Position numbers and translations under genes: made by a program. A DNA stretch of 11,830 nt from JBAZCO01 sp041654915 (lineage in GTDB: Bacteria; Bacillota; Clostridia; Christensenellales; DTU072), in contig JBAZCO010000051.1 of NCBI GenBank assembly GCA_041654915.1, forward strand, positions 1 through 11,830. The letters are read 5' to 3'. A model generated the notes under the pieces. That model did not search any database and was not told where the DNA came from. It was given only the letters and a program-made list of their open reading frames with translations. Shown here one piece after another: positions 1 to 6,717 of the stretch (its first letter is position 1; each line of letters begins with the position of its first letter).

Positions 1-1263
1 CCAACGCTTACTATTGCGGGGAATTAGGAATGCAAGCCCGTGTGTTTCAAGATTATTTTCCGACATAACAAGAATGCCGTACTTATCGCACAAATCATAA
101 AAAACCCTGCTGTTGGGGTAGTGAGCTGTTCTAATAGCGGTGATGTTATTGCGCTTGCAAAGCAAGATATCCTGTTCAATAATCTCTTTGGGAACAGCAT
201 GCCCATATTCGGGGTGAAATTCGTGACGGTTTACCCCTGCAAACTTGAGCGGCTTGCCGTTTAGCAAAATAAACGGACCTTTCCCGTCTTTATATGGCAC
301 AATCTCCACCTTACGAAATCCAAAGTTACACCGCCTTTTATCAACAAAAACATCATCATTAAAGAGCGTAACTTCCATTGTATAAAGGTTAGGTTGTTCG
401 TGCGACCAAAGCATCGGATTATCTGCACGATTTTCTGTTGATAGCGTTGCGGTTTCGCCGTCATCCACCGCACCCAAATGATAGGTTTCCGAAAAAGCTA
501 TCTCGCCGCTTGGAGCATACAGAGTGATAACAACTTGCGCATTTTTAATTGATGCGCCCTTGGCGCTAATTTTTATATCCCCCCTTGCCATACCTTTTTT
601 ATAATCATCATAAAGTTCGGGAACAAAAAGCATATCGGATATTTGCACTTTAGGCTTAAATATTAGCGTAACATCTCTAAAAATTCCCGCAAGCCGCCAC
701 ATATCTTGGTCTTCCAAATAACTTCCTGTGCAGTATCTATAAACGATTACAGAAAGCACATTTTCTCCTTTTTTTACCAAAGCTGTTATATCGTATTCCT
801 GTTGGTCAAATGTGTCCTCGCTGTATCCTGCAAACTCACCGTTTACATAGACTTCTGCCGCACTATTTACACCGCCTAAGTTTACAAAAACATTATTTTC
901 TAAACTACCGATATTAAAGCGCTTAACATAGACGCCCGCAGAGTTTTTATCTGATTTGATGTGAGGTATTCTAAGAATATTTTTGCTTTCTAGCGCATTT
1001 GGATATCTAATATTAGTATAAATGGGTGTGTCGTAACCCATAAATTGCCAATTAGAGGGTACTTTTATCGTGTCATAGTCCGAAGTATCGGGTAGCTTGT
1101 AATCTTTGGGGATATCTCCAACCTTGCTTAAAAACTTAAAATCCCAATCCCCGTTTAAAGAATAAATTGTATATTTATTATCTTGCGCAATGGGAAAACC
1201 AGATGCGTATCTGTCAATTGAATTAATATTGTATATGTTATGCTCTTGCCACAATTTTTTCAC
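1..1263 (-). CDS. lacZ: Beta-galactosidase, glycoside hydrolase family 2 (N-terminal 421 residues, cut by left edge)
   Basis: Hydrolyses terminal beta-galactosides such as lactose; probably cytoplasmic, as no signal peptide is seen. The frame stays open from a GTG at 1261-1263 to the window edge. The GTG is chosen because GGAGG (1270-1274) lies 6 nt upstream and the protein then begins at the expected point before the sugar-binding domain. Family landmarks in order: TNIRYPN (83-89), the jelly-roll motif SYLEDQDMWRLAGIFRDV (181-198), whose Asp185 aligns with substrate-binding Asp201 of E. coli LacZ, GVNRHEFHP (343-351), RTAHYPN (378-384) and NNLETHG (403-409), whose Glu and His align with the Mg ligands Glu416/His418. 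The catalytic acid/base and nucleophile glutamates would lie beyond the window, so activity cannot be judged. It has its own promoter and a long leader and appears to be transcribed separately from the upstream peptidase gene. Whether a permease or regulator follows is not visible. Confidence 0.95.
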   Translation of the reverse strand, partial: MKKLWQEHNIYNINSIDRYASGFPIAQDNKYTIYSLNGDWDFKFLSKVGDIPKDYKLPDTSDYDTIKVPSNWQFMGYDTPIYTNIRYPNALESKNILRIPHIKSDKNSAGVYVKRFNIGSLENNVFVNLGGVNSAAEVYVNGEFAGYSEDTFDQQEYDITALVKKGENVLSVIVYRYCTGSYLEDQDMWRLAGIFRDVTLIFKPKVQISDMLFVPELYDDYKKGMARGDIKISAKGASIKNAQVVITLYAPSGEIAFSETYHLGAVDDGETATLSTENRADNPMLWSHEQPNLYTMEVTLFNDDVFVDKRRCNFGFRKVEIVPYKDGKGPFILLNGKPLKFAGVNRHEFHPEYGHAVPKEIIEQDILLCKRNNITAIRTAHYPNSRVFYDLCDKYGILVMSENNLETHGLAFLIPRNSKRW

Positions 1264-1269
1264 GATTAT

Positions 1270-1274
1270 CCTCC
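1270..1274 (-). promoter_or_regulatory. Ribosome binding site that sets the GTG start of lacZ
   Basis: On the minus strand the sequence reads GGAGG, then 6 nt (ATAATC), then GTG. This near-ideal Shine-Dalgarno spacing supports the GTG. No ATG occurs between this site and residue 75 of the protein. Confidence 0.85.
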
Positions 1275-1277
1275 GTA

Positions 1278-1300
1278 TAAGTATATACTTAAATAAGTAT
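1278..1300 (-). promoter_or_regulatory. Candidate operator: three alternating TAAGTAT half-sites over the lacZ start point
   Basis: TAAGTAT (1278-1284) followed directly by ATACTTA (1285-1291) makes a perfect 14-bp palindrome. The second half-site then pairs with a third, TAAGTAT (1294-1300), across a 2-nt spacer. The array covers the predicted transcription start and most of the -10 hexamer, which is where a repressor would block initiation. The regulator is unknown. The centre lacks the CG typical of LacI-family operators, so I do not name a family. Confidence 0.45.
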
Positions 1301-1324
1301 AACATAAATAATTAGTTGATACAA
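1296..1324 (-). promoter_or_regulatory. Probable lacZ promoter (sigma-A type, extended -10)
   Basis: On the minus strand a -35-like TTGTAT (1319-1324) is followed by a 17-nt spacer and TATACT (1296-1301). A TG one base before the hexamer gives an extended -10 (TGTTATACT). Initiation would fall near 1288-1290, leaving a leader of about 25 nt that carries the ribosome binding site. Spacing and hexamers fit the primary sigma factor. Transcription has not been shown. Confidence 0.65.
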
Positions 1325-1377
1325 TAAATAGCGGCGAATCACAAAATTTTTTTGCACAAAAATACAATGACTGATAA

Positions 1378-1402
1378 ATTTAAGTAAGCTTTTTACTTAA
1401 AT
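1378..1402. promoter_or_regulatory. 25-bp palindrome upstream of the lacZ promoter
   Basis: The arms ATTTAAGTAA (1378-1387) and TTACTTAAAT (1393-1402) are perfect complements around a 5-nt spacer. They share the core TTAAGTA with the half-sites over the lacZ promoter about 80-100 bp downstream, so this could be an auxiliary operator bound by the same protein. It is followed by neither a GC-rich stem nor a T-tract, so it is unlikely to be a terminator. Confidence 0.4.
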
Positions 1403-1428
1403 AGTACAATAATAACCGCAATTTGCAA
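1401..1428 (-). promoter_or_regulatory. Weak second promoter candidate upstream of lacZ
   Basis: TTGCAA (1423-1428), a 16-nt spacer and TACTAT (1401-1406) are read on the minus strand. The hexamers are only partial matches, and AT-rich sequence produces such matches by chance. The point of interest is that a palindrome (1378-1402) begins at its -10, the same arrangement as at the main lacZ promoter. Confidence 0.25.
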
Positions 1429-1469
1429 TTTTGTTTATTGCAAAACTAATCACAAAACCAACAAGAACA

Positions 1470-1554
1470 GCGGTTTGGGAGCTTGAAGTGGTATCTCTTG
1501 ATACCAAACCGCACGGTTTAATGTGAAATACACTTCACATTAAACCGTGCGGTT
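1470..1554. repeat. Compound inverted-repeat element: two abutting perfect hairpins with alternative pairings
   Basis: A perfect 21-bp inverted repeat pairs 1507-1527 with 1534-1554 around a 6-nt loop. Immediately adjoining it, a perfect 7-bp inverted repeat pairs 1489-1495 (TGGTATC) with 1500-1506 (GATACCA) around a 4-nt loop, so no base is left unpaired between the helices. The same strand can refold: GCGGTTTGG (1470-1478) is complementary to 1504-1512, and TGAAGTG (1484-1490) to 1531-1537. It begins 28 nt after the peptidase stop. Neither strand has a T-tract after the stem, so it is not a canonical intrinsic terminator. Transcript 3'-end protection, a palindromic mobile repeat or a structured RNA all remain possible. 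Confidence 0.75.
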
Positions 1555-1582
1555 ATAATAGCTAGCGTTGTTTGTCGATACC

Positions 1583-3268
1583 TTATTCTTTTGCTAATTT
1601 TGCAAGCAACTCCTCTACTCCTCTAGCAACTTCCTCTAGCGCACCTTCTTCAAAGGGAGATTTTAGCTCCATCATTTTTACCAATGTGTTAAAGTCGTAA
1701 AGCCCTCCCCTTTTGGTATGTTCCAGATAGGTTGAGAACGCTTTTGAGTAGTCCTTTTGGGAAAGCATTAATACTTGCAGCGCCACGCTTTGGGCAAGAC
1801 AGTAGTCAATATAATAAAAGGGAAGTTCAAATATATGGTTTTGATACTGCCACCTTGTACCCTCTTCCAAATAGGTTATATTTTGGGCGTTCATATGAGG
1901 GCGGTATTCTTTTTCAAGGGCAAGCCACACATCCTTTCTTTCCTTGGGAGTCATCTGCGGGTTTTCGTATATGATATGTTGGAACAAATCAACTATCACT
2001 CCGTAGGGAATAAAGGTGATAGAATCAAACAGATGCTTATAGCAGTAGTCTTTTGCACGCTCACCAAAGAACTTATCCATATATTTCCAGCACAAAAACT
2101 CCATACTCATAGAGTGTGTTTCGGCAGTTTCCATTCCGCCAATTTCCAACTCTGTCAATTGATAGGGGCTGTGAGCATAAAAAGCAAATGCGTGTCCCGC
2201 CTCGTGGGTGATGACATCCACATCGGCGGTTGTGCCGTTAAAGTTGGCAAATATAAAGGGTTGATTGTATAGTGGAAAGGCTGTGCAATAGCCGCCCGTC
2301 CATTTGCCCTCTCTTGGCAGAACATCAAAGGCGTCATTTTGCATCATCATATCCATAAAATCGCCCGTTTCCTTGCTCATATCCCTGTACATTTCTTGCC
2401 CTGCCGCTAATATGCCTTGCGCATCAAGAATGGGAGTGGGGTCATTTTCAAAGTAAGTTTCGTTATCGTATAGTTTGAGTTCATCAATGCCAAGCCTTTC
2501 TTTAATTTCGTTTTTGAGCTTAGCGATAACAGGCACAAGCTGTTCTTTTACATTTTTGCGGAATGTCTTAATCGTGTTTTCGTCAAAAGCCGTGCGTGAC
2601 ATACGGTAATAACCCATTTCGATAAAGTTTTCAAATCCCATCTTTTTTGCCATAGTGTCACGCACTTTCACCATTTTGTCAAAGATATCGTCCAAAAAAT
2701 TGCTGTTTTCTTGCAAAGTCGCCCCCAAAACATTGTAGGCGGCTTTTCTTACTTGACGGTCGCTGTCTGTCATATGCTTTTTTAGTGCGCCCAAAGTAAT
2801 CTTTTCGCCCTTGAAGTCAAACAACAATTCGGATACAAATTTAACATACTGCATTGTTAGTCTGTTTTCCTCTTGAAGGTCGGCAACAATGCGCTCATCA
2901 GCCGTTTTAAGTTCGATTTCAAACATCTTGATTACAAGAGGATTGAGCTGCTTTTTTGCATCATCCAAAAACGGCGACCCTAAAAAAGCTTTTTTAAACT
3001 CAAGTGATTTTACCCCTATTATGGGTGTAATTTCGTCATAATATGCTCTTTCTGCTTGGTAAAATTCATCCTTAGTATTTAATGTGAAGCGCATATTCGC
3101 AAGTGAAAACATAGTAGAAAACTCATCCACTAGCTTATTTATATGTTCTCTTGACGCTAGCAGCTCGTCAACAGATACGGCATTTTTTGCAAGCGCTACT
3201 GCCTCATTTATCCGCCTTTCGGCATCATCTTTGTCTATGCGTTTGTAGGGTATTTGGGATACTTTCAT
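1583..3268 (-). CDS. M3-family oligoendopeptidase (PepF-like zinc metallopeptidase)
   Basis: A 561-residue cytoplasmic peptidase expected to cleave short peptides. No signal peptide or membrane segment is seen. The catalytic zinc site is HEAGH (355-359), inside VDVITHEAGHAFAFYAHSP. The third zinc ligand is probably Glu383 in AETHSMSMEF, aligning with the second conserved Glu of M3 enzymes (VEAPSQ in neurolysin). A helical N-terminal half (about residues 10-300) precedes the catalytic part, as in PepF relatives, and the length fits the clostridial M3 group. The ATG is supported by AGGAG 9 nt upstream. It follows the purA terminator, so it probably has its own promoter in the short AT-rich gap (TTGTTT...TATAAA, with a poor 15-nt spacer). 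Exact substrate specificity cannot be read from sequence, so I give no gene symbol. Confidence 0.93.
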   Translation of the reverse strand: MKVSQIPYKRIDKDDAERRINEAVALAKNAVSVDELLASREHINKLVDEFSTMFSLANMRFTLNTKDEFYQAERAYYDEITPIIGVKSLEFKKAFLGSPFLDDAKKQLNPLVIKMFEIELKTADERIVADLQEENRLTMQYVKFVSELLFDFKGEKITLGALKKHMTDSDRQVRKAAYNVLGATLQENSNFLDDIFDKMVKVRDTMAKKMGFENFIEMGYYRMSRTAFDENTIKTFRKNVKEQLVPVIAKLKNEIKERLGIDELKLYDNETYFENDPTPILDAQGILAAGQEMYRDMSKETGDFMDMMMQNDAFDVLPREGKWTGGYCTAFPLYNQPFIFANFNGTTADVDVITHEAGHAFAFYAHSPYQLTELEIGGMETAETHSMSMEFLCWKYMDKFFGERAKDYCYKHLFDSITFIPYGVIVDLFQHIIYENPQMTPKERKDVWLALEKEYRPHMNAQNITYLEEGTRWQYQNHIFELPFYYIDYCLAQSVALQVLMLSQKDYSKAFSTYLEHTKRGGLYDFNTLVKMMELKSPFEEGALEEVARGVEELLAKLAKE

Positions 3269-3308
3269 AAATTTTGCTCCTTTTATTGTTCTTTATAATT
3301 TAGTGTTT

Positions 3309-3339
3309 ATTAAAACAATCCCCCGCAATTTGCGGGGGA
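3309..3339 (-). terminator. Intrinsic terminator after purA
   Basis: TCCCCCGCA pairs with TGCGGGGGA around a 3-nt loop (9 bp including the closing T-A pair, 3319-3339) and is followed on the minus strand by TTGTTTTA. It begins just after the purA stop and ends about 40 nt before the peptidase start, so it should close the transcript coming from purA and upstream genes. The plus-strand flank is only mildly T-rich, so bidirectional action is possible but not needed, as no plus-strand gene is seen. Confidence 0.85.
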
Positions 3340-3347
3340 GTTATTGT

Positions 3348-4622
3348 TTATCTAACTATAATTTCATCCCTTGCAGGTCCTATCCCAACATATTTTACCC
3401 TTACGCCGGATACTTCCTCAATGAGCGCAAGATACTCTTTGGCTTTTTCGGGCAAATCATCAAAATTACGAATATCTCTTGTAGACGACATCCAACCTTG
3501 CATTGTCTTATAAACAGGGTTTACTTTGTACAGCTCTCTTGCCGAGGGCATATAGTCAATTTCTTTGCCGTCCAAAGTGTAGGCGGTACAAACTTTAATT
3601 TGCTCGTATGTATCTAGCTTGTCAATCTTGCATACGGCAAGGGAGGTAAACCCGTTAATCGTTGCCGCATATTTAACAACAGGTAAATCTAGCCAACCCA
3701 AACGGCGGGCTCTGCCTGTTCTTGCGCCAAACTCGTCATCTATCGCCTCGCCCGTACCACGAAAGCCGTCTGCCGCTGCTCCGTCCATTTCGGTGGGGAA
3801 CGGTCCGTCGCCCACAGCGGAGGAAAAAGCTTTCATTACCCCAACAATTTCGGTAATCTTACTAATGGGAAAGCCTCCGCTCACCGCCGCATAAGCGGCA
3901 ACAGGATTTGAACTTGTTACATAGGGATAAATACCAAGGTCAATATCCTTCATAGCGCCAAGCTGCCCTTCAAAAAGCAGTTTTTCGCCGCTATTTATTG
4001 CATTGTTAACAAAAGAAACAGGCTCTACAATGCGAGATGCTAGTTGTTCTTGCCAATACTTGACCTTTCGAATAATTTCGTTTTCGTCAGCAGGAGTGCC
4101 GCCCTTTGCTTGCAACTCTGCATTTACCGTGGGCAGAACAGCCTTTATTCTCTCTATGCAATATTCCATATCGGTAAGGTTTTCAAATCTAAGCGCATTG
4201 CGCCTTGCCCTATCGGCATAGGCATAGCCAATACCCCTCTTGGTTGTGCCAATGTTGGTGCTGCCGCTCTTTTCACTCATTGTATCTAATTCAATATGAT
4301 ACGGCATAAGTATAACCGCACGGGACGAAATATATAGGTCTTTTGTAGAGACACCTTTAGATTCCAAATCCTCAATTTCTTTTATTAGTTCGTCTGGGTT
4401 GATGACCATACCCGTATTTGCCAAAGCTTTGCAACCCGACTTAAAAATACCGCACGGTATTAGGTGAAGTTTAAAAACGCCACTCTCGTTTACCACCGTG
4501 TGACCTGCGTTGTCGCCGCCTTGAAATCTGATTACCATATCCATATCTGCGGATATGTAATCAACAACCTTGCCTTTGCCCTCGTCGCCGAATTGCGCAC
4601 CTACTAAAACCGTTACGGACAT
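3348..4622 (-). CDS. purA: Adenylosuccinate synthase
   Basis: Catalyses IMP + aspartate + GTP to adenylosuccinate, the first committed step from IMP to AMP; cytoplasmic. The 424-residue length is normal for the family. GDEGKGK (12-18) is the GTP-binding loop with catalytic Asp13, and GGDNAGHT (35-42) carries catalytic His41, both at E. coli numbering. GDGPFPTE (271-278) and TGRARRLGW (302-310) are also present. Two usually conserved loops differ: GTTKRGIGYAYAD (125-137), where most enzymes have GRGIGPAYED, and FEGQLGAMKDID (217-228), where most have FEGAQGTMLDID. The ATG is well supported by AGGAGG 5 nt upstream. The gene lies 93 nt after dapL with no strong terminator between them and ends at a hairpin terminator, so it may be the last gene of the long upstream transcript. 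Confidence 0.97.
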   Translation of the reverse strand: MSVTVLVGAQFGDEGKGKVVDYISADMDMVIRFQGGDNAGHTVVNESGVFKLHLIPCGIFKSGCKALANTGMVINPDELIKEIEDLESKGVSTKDLYISSRAVILMPYHIELDTMSEKSGSTNIGTTKRGIGYAYADRARRNALRFENLTDMEYCIERIKAVLPTVNAELQAKGGTPADENEIIRKVKYWQEQLASRIVEPVSFVNNAINSGEKLLFEGQLGAMKDIDLGIYPYVTSSNPVAAYAAVSGGFPISKITEIVGVMKAFSSAVGDGPFPTEMDGAAADGFRGTGEAIDDEFGARTGRARRLGWLDLPVVKYAATINGFTSLAVCKIDKLDTYEQIKVCTAYTLDGKEIDYMPSARELYKVNPVYKTMQGWMSSTRDIRNFDDLPEKAKEYLALIEEVSGVRVKYVGIGPARDEIIVR

Positions 4623-4696
4623 ATCATCCTCCTGCCGTGAATTTATCTTTTGTACAACCTTTGGTTTGCTGCACTTTAAAGCGAAATAACATTCGC

Positions 4697-4720
4697 ATTG
4701 CTACCGTATGTATTGCTACC
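4697..4720. repeat. Short direct repeat over the dapL stop codon
   Basis: The 9-mer ATTGCTACC occurs at 4697-4705 and again at 4712-4720, a period of 15. The second copy includes the dapL stop codon and the end of its last sense codon, as if a tail segment had been duplicated. Next to it, GCGAA (4681-4685) and TTCGC (4692-4696) form a weak 5-bp hairpin without a T-tract. No function is claimed. Confidence 0.4.
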
Positions 4721-5900
4721 TATAAAGCCGTGAAAGTCTGCTCATTGCCTCTGCGGTGTTTTCTCTTGTATTGAAAGCGGTAAGGCGGAAATATCCTTCG
4801 CCGCACCTGCCAAAGCCGCTGCCCGGAGTGCCAACAATGTTAATCTCTTGCAGCAATTTATCAAAAAACTCCCACGAATCCATACCGCATTTTAGCCATA
4901 TGTAAGGAGAATTTATACCGCCCGTATACCAAATACCCAATTTGGTAAGGGTTTCGGCAATAATAGCGGCATTGCCTGCATAATAACTAATTACTTCCTT
5001 GCAAGCGGCTTGTCCTTCGGGAGAAAACACCGCCTCTGCCGCACGCTGAATAACATAGGCAGTACCGTTAAATTTGGTTGTTTGCCTTCTTAGCCACATT
5101 TTATTTAGGGATTCTCCGTGCAGAATGAGTGCCTCGGGAACTATTGTATAACCGCATCTCGTACCGGTAAAGCCGGCAGTCTTAGATAGAGAACAAAATT
5201 CTACTGCGCATTCCTTAGCGCCCTCGACTTCGTATATGGAGTGAGGTAAGCTTGGGTCGGATATAAAGGCCTCGTATGCCGCATCAAACAAAATAACAGA
5301 ACCTTTCTCCCTTGCAAAATCCACCCACACTTTGAGCTGCTCTTTAGTGTATGCCGCTCCTGTGGGATTGTTGGGGGAACACATATAAATAATATCCGCA
5401 TCGGTGTTGGCAGACGGCATAGGGAGAAAACCATTTTTTTCATTGCCGTCTATCAGCTTGATAACACGCCCTGCCATAAGATTGGTATCCATATAAACGG
5501 GATACACAGGGTCGGGAATGAGAACAGTGTTATTCTCTGCAAACAGTTCGGTAAAGTTAGCAATATCGCTTTTTGCGCCGTCAGAAACAAATATTTCCGA
5601 ATGCTCAAGCTCTACTCCCGACACAGTTTGATAATATTTTTTAATACTCTCTTTTAAAAATGGATAGCCCTGTTCATCGGGGGCATATCCTCTAAAGGTT
5701 TCTCTTACGCCCATTTCACGGCTAGCCTTTTCAAGAGCGGCTATCACAGGCGGTGTTAGCGGACGGGTAACATCCCCTATTCCCATTCGTATTATAGCCG
5801 CATCGGGATGCGCCGCTGTATAAGCATTTACCTTTTTTGCGATATTTGCAAAAAGATAACTTTGTCTTACATTTTTGTAGTTTTCGTTAAGCTTTACCAT
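4716..5900 (-). CDS. dapL: LL-diaminopimelate aminotransferase
   Basis: A PLP enzyme of fold type I that converts tetrahydrodipicolinate plus glutamate directly to LL-diaminopimelate, bypassing the acylated DapD/DapC/DapE steps. The 394 residues match DapL. Visible landmarks are MGIGDVTRPL (39-48), the SPNNPTG cofactor loop (175-181), FDAAYEAF (205-212), the Schiff-base lysine Lys240 in SLSKTAGFTGTRCGY, and Arg372 in FRLTAF for the substrate carboxylate. The next gene upstream is dapF, whose stop codon is 3 nt before this ATG. An in-frame stop 6 nt upstream rules out an earlier start. The nearest AAGGAG (5918-5923) is 17 nt away, too far for efficient independent initiation, so translation is probably coupled to dapF. 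Other class I/II aminotransferases are less likely, given the dapF neighbour and the DapL-like N-terminus. Confidence 0.93.
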   Translation of the reverse strand: MVKLNENYKNVRQSYLFANIAKKVNAYTAAHPDAAIIRMGIGDVTRPLTPPVIAALEKASREMGVRETFRGYAPDEQGYPFLKESIKKYYQTVSGVELEHSEIFVSDGAKSDIANFTELFAENNTVLIPDPVYPVYMDTNLMAGRVIKLIDGNEKNGFLPMPSANTDADIIYMCSPNNPTGAAYTKEQLKVWVDFAREKGSVILFDAAYEAFISDPSLPHSIYEVEGAKECAVEFCSLSKTAGFTGTRCGYTIVPEALILHGESLNKMWLRRQTTKFNGTAYVIQRAAEAVFSPEGQAACKEVISYYAGNAAIIAETLTKLGIWYTGGINSPYIWLKCGMDSWEFFDKLLQEINIVGTPGSGFGRCGEGYFRLTAFNTRENTAEAMSRLSRLYR

Positions 5901-5903
5901 AGT

Positions 5904-6707
5904 TTATATGTTAACTTCTCCTTGAAAATTATATTCAGCTTTTCCGCTCATAAAAATCCTGCCCGCCTTATAGCTTATATCCAACTTCCCTCCCGCAAGA
6001 TGCACTGTAACCGACTGTGCAACAAACCCCTTTACAAATGCTGCAAACATAACCGCCGATGCTCCCGTGCCGCACGCAAGCGTTTCGCCAGAGCCTCTCT
6101 CATACACTATCATTTCTATATTATGTTTATCTATGATGCGTGCCGCCTCCGCATTTATTCCGTCTGGAAAGGAGTGCGATATTTCTTTTATGATTTCCCT
6201 TTCTGTTTTACCAATGGTGTTGGTAAAGTATACAGCGTGGGGGTTGCCCATATCAATTGGTGAAACAATAATTTCTCCAAAAGAAGTGGTTAAACTGTAA
6301 TCGACAGCACAGTGTCCATTTAGCTTTAGCATCTTTGGGATACCCATATCGACACTTATAGTATCCGCAAGTCCGCTTAACGGGGATATAGTTAGCTTTC
6401 TTATTCCCGCAAGGGTTTGAATAGCAACTTCGTTTTTTGTTATCAGCCCACGGTCATATACATATTTTGCAACACAGCGTATTGCATTGCCGCACATTGT
6501 TGCCTCTGTACCGTCGGCATTGAATATCCGCATTTTAAAATCTGCCACAGGAGATTTATCTATTATCACTAACCCATCCGCTCCTATGGAAAACTGTCTT
6601 ACCGACAGCCGCTTTGCCATAGATTCTGGGTTAGTTATCTCATCCTCCTCTGGCTGATATACAAATATATAGTCGTTGCCAAGTCCGTTCATTTTGCAAA
6701 ATCTCAT
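5904..6707 (-). CDS. dapF: Diaminopimelate epimerase
   Basis: Cofactor-independent racemase that interconverts LL- and meso-diaminopimelate, supplying lysine and the peptidoglycan cross-link residue. Of 267 residues, the catalytic cysteine pair is Cys72 in ADGTEATMCGNAIRC and Cys212 in SGETLACGTGASA. The family N-terminus, MRFCKMNGLGNDY, follows the chosen start directly. An in-frame ATG 10 codons upstream (6737) is rejected because GGAGG sits 5 nt before the ATG at 6705-6707 and the extra residues match nothing in the family. It is placed immediately before dapL, so the two enzymes for the final steps to meso-diaminopimelate are made together. This fits an organism with meso-diaminopimelate in its wall or lysine made by the DapL branch. 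Confidence 0.97.
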   Translation of the reverse strand: MRFCKMNGLGNDYIFVYQPEEDEITNPESMAKRLSVRQFSIGADGLVIIDKSPVADFKMRIFNADGTEATMCGNAIRCVAKYVYDRGLITKNEVAIQTLAGIRKLTISPLSGLADTISVDMGIPKMLKLNGHCAVDYSLTTSFGEIIVSPIDMGNPHAVYFTNTIGKTEREIIKEISHSFPDGINAEAARIIDKHNIEMIVYERGSGETLACGTGASAVMFAAFVKGFVAQSVTVHLAGGKLDISYKAGRIFMSGKAEYNFQGEVNI

Positions 6708-6712
6708 TAACA

Positions 6713-6717
6713 CCTCC
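6713..6717 (-). promoter_or_regulatory. Ribosome binding site that decides the dapF start
   Basis: GGAGG followed by 5 nt and the ATG at 6705-6707, read on the minus strand. It lies inside the longer alternative frame beginning at 6737, which has no comparable site. This favours the shorter protein. Confidence 0.85.

Larger units (their letters stand above)
1264..1582. other. 319-bp intergenic region between the peptidase gene and lacZ
   Basis: No credible coding frame is seen on either strand. From the peptidase stop towards lacZ it holds a compound hairpin element (1470-1554), an AT-rich stretch with a weak second promoter candidate (1401-1428), a 25-bp palindrome (1378-1402), and the lacZ promoter with its half-site array (1278-1324). 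A 10-mer, AATCACAAAA, occurs twice in the same orientation (1337-1346 and 1448-1457). The region is visibly more AT-rich than the flanking genes, except for the hairpin element. Confidence 0.8.

Noticed and set aside
1507..1554. The 21-bp hairpin as an ordinary intrinsic terminator of the peptidase gene
   Set aside because: No T-tract follows the stem on either strand, and the next helix begins without a gap. Termination is possible, but it is not the canonical type.
1775..2272. A 165-codon open frame on the plus strand inside the M3 peptidase gene
   Set aside because: It is fully antisense to a gene with clear catalytic motifs, its product resembles no family, and it lacks a convincing ribosome binding site.
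4448..4459. TACCGCACGGTA dyad in purA as a copy of the hairpin element
   Set aside because: It falls in a conserved coding stretch (LIPCGI) and its similarity to the hairpin fades within a few bases on each side, so a repeat copy is not supported.
5808..6263. A 151-codon plus-strand frame across the dapL/dapF junction
   Set aside because: It is antisense to two well-supported genes, and the Cys/Arg/Tyr-rich product looks like a shadow translation.
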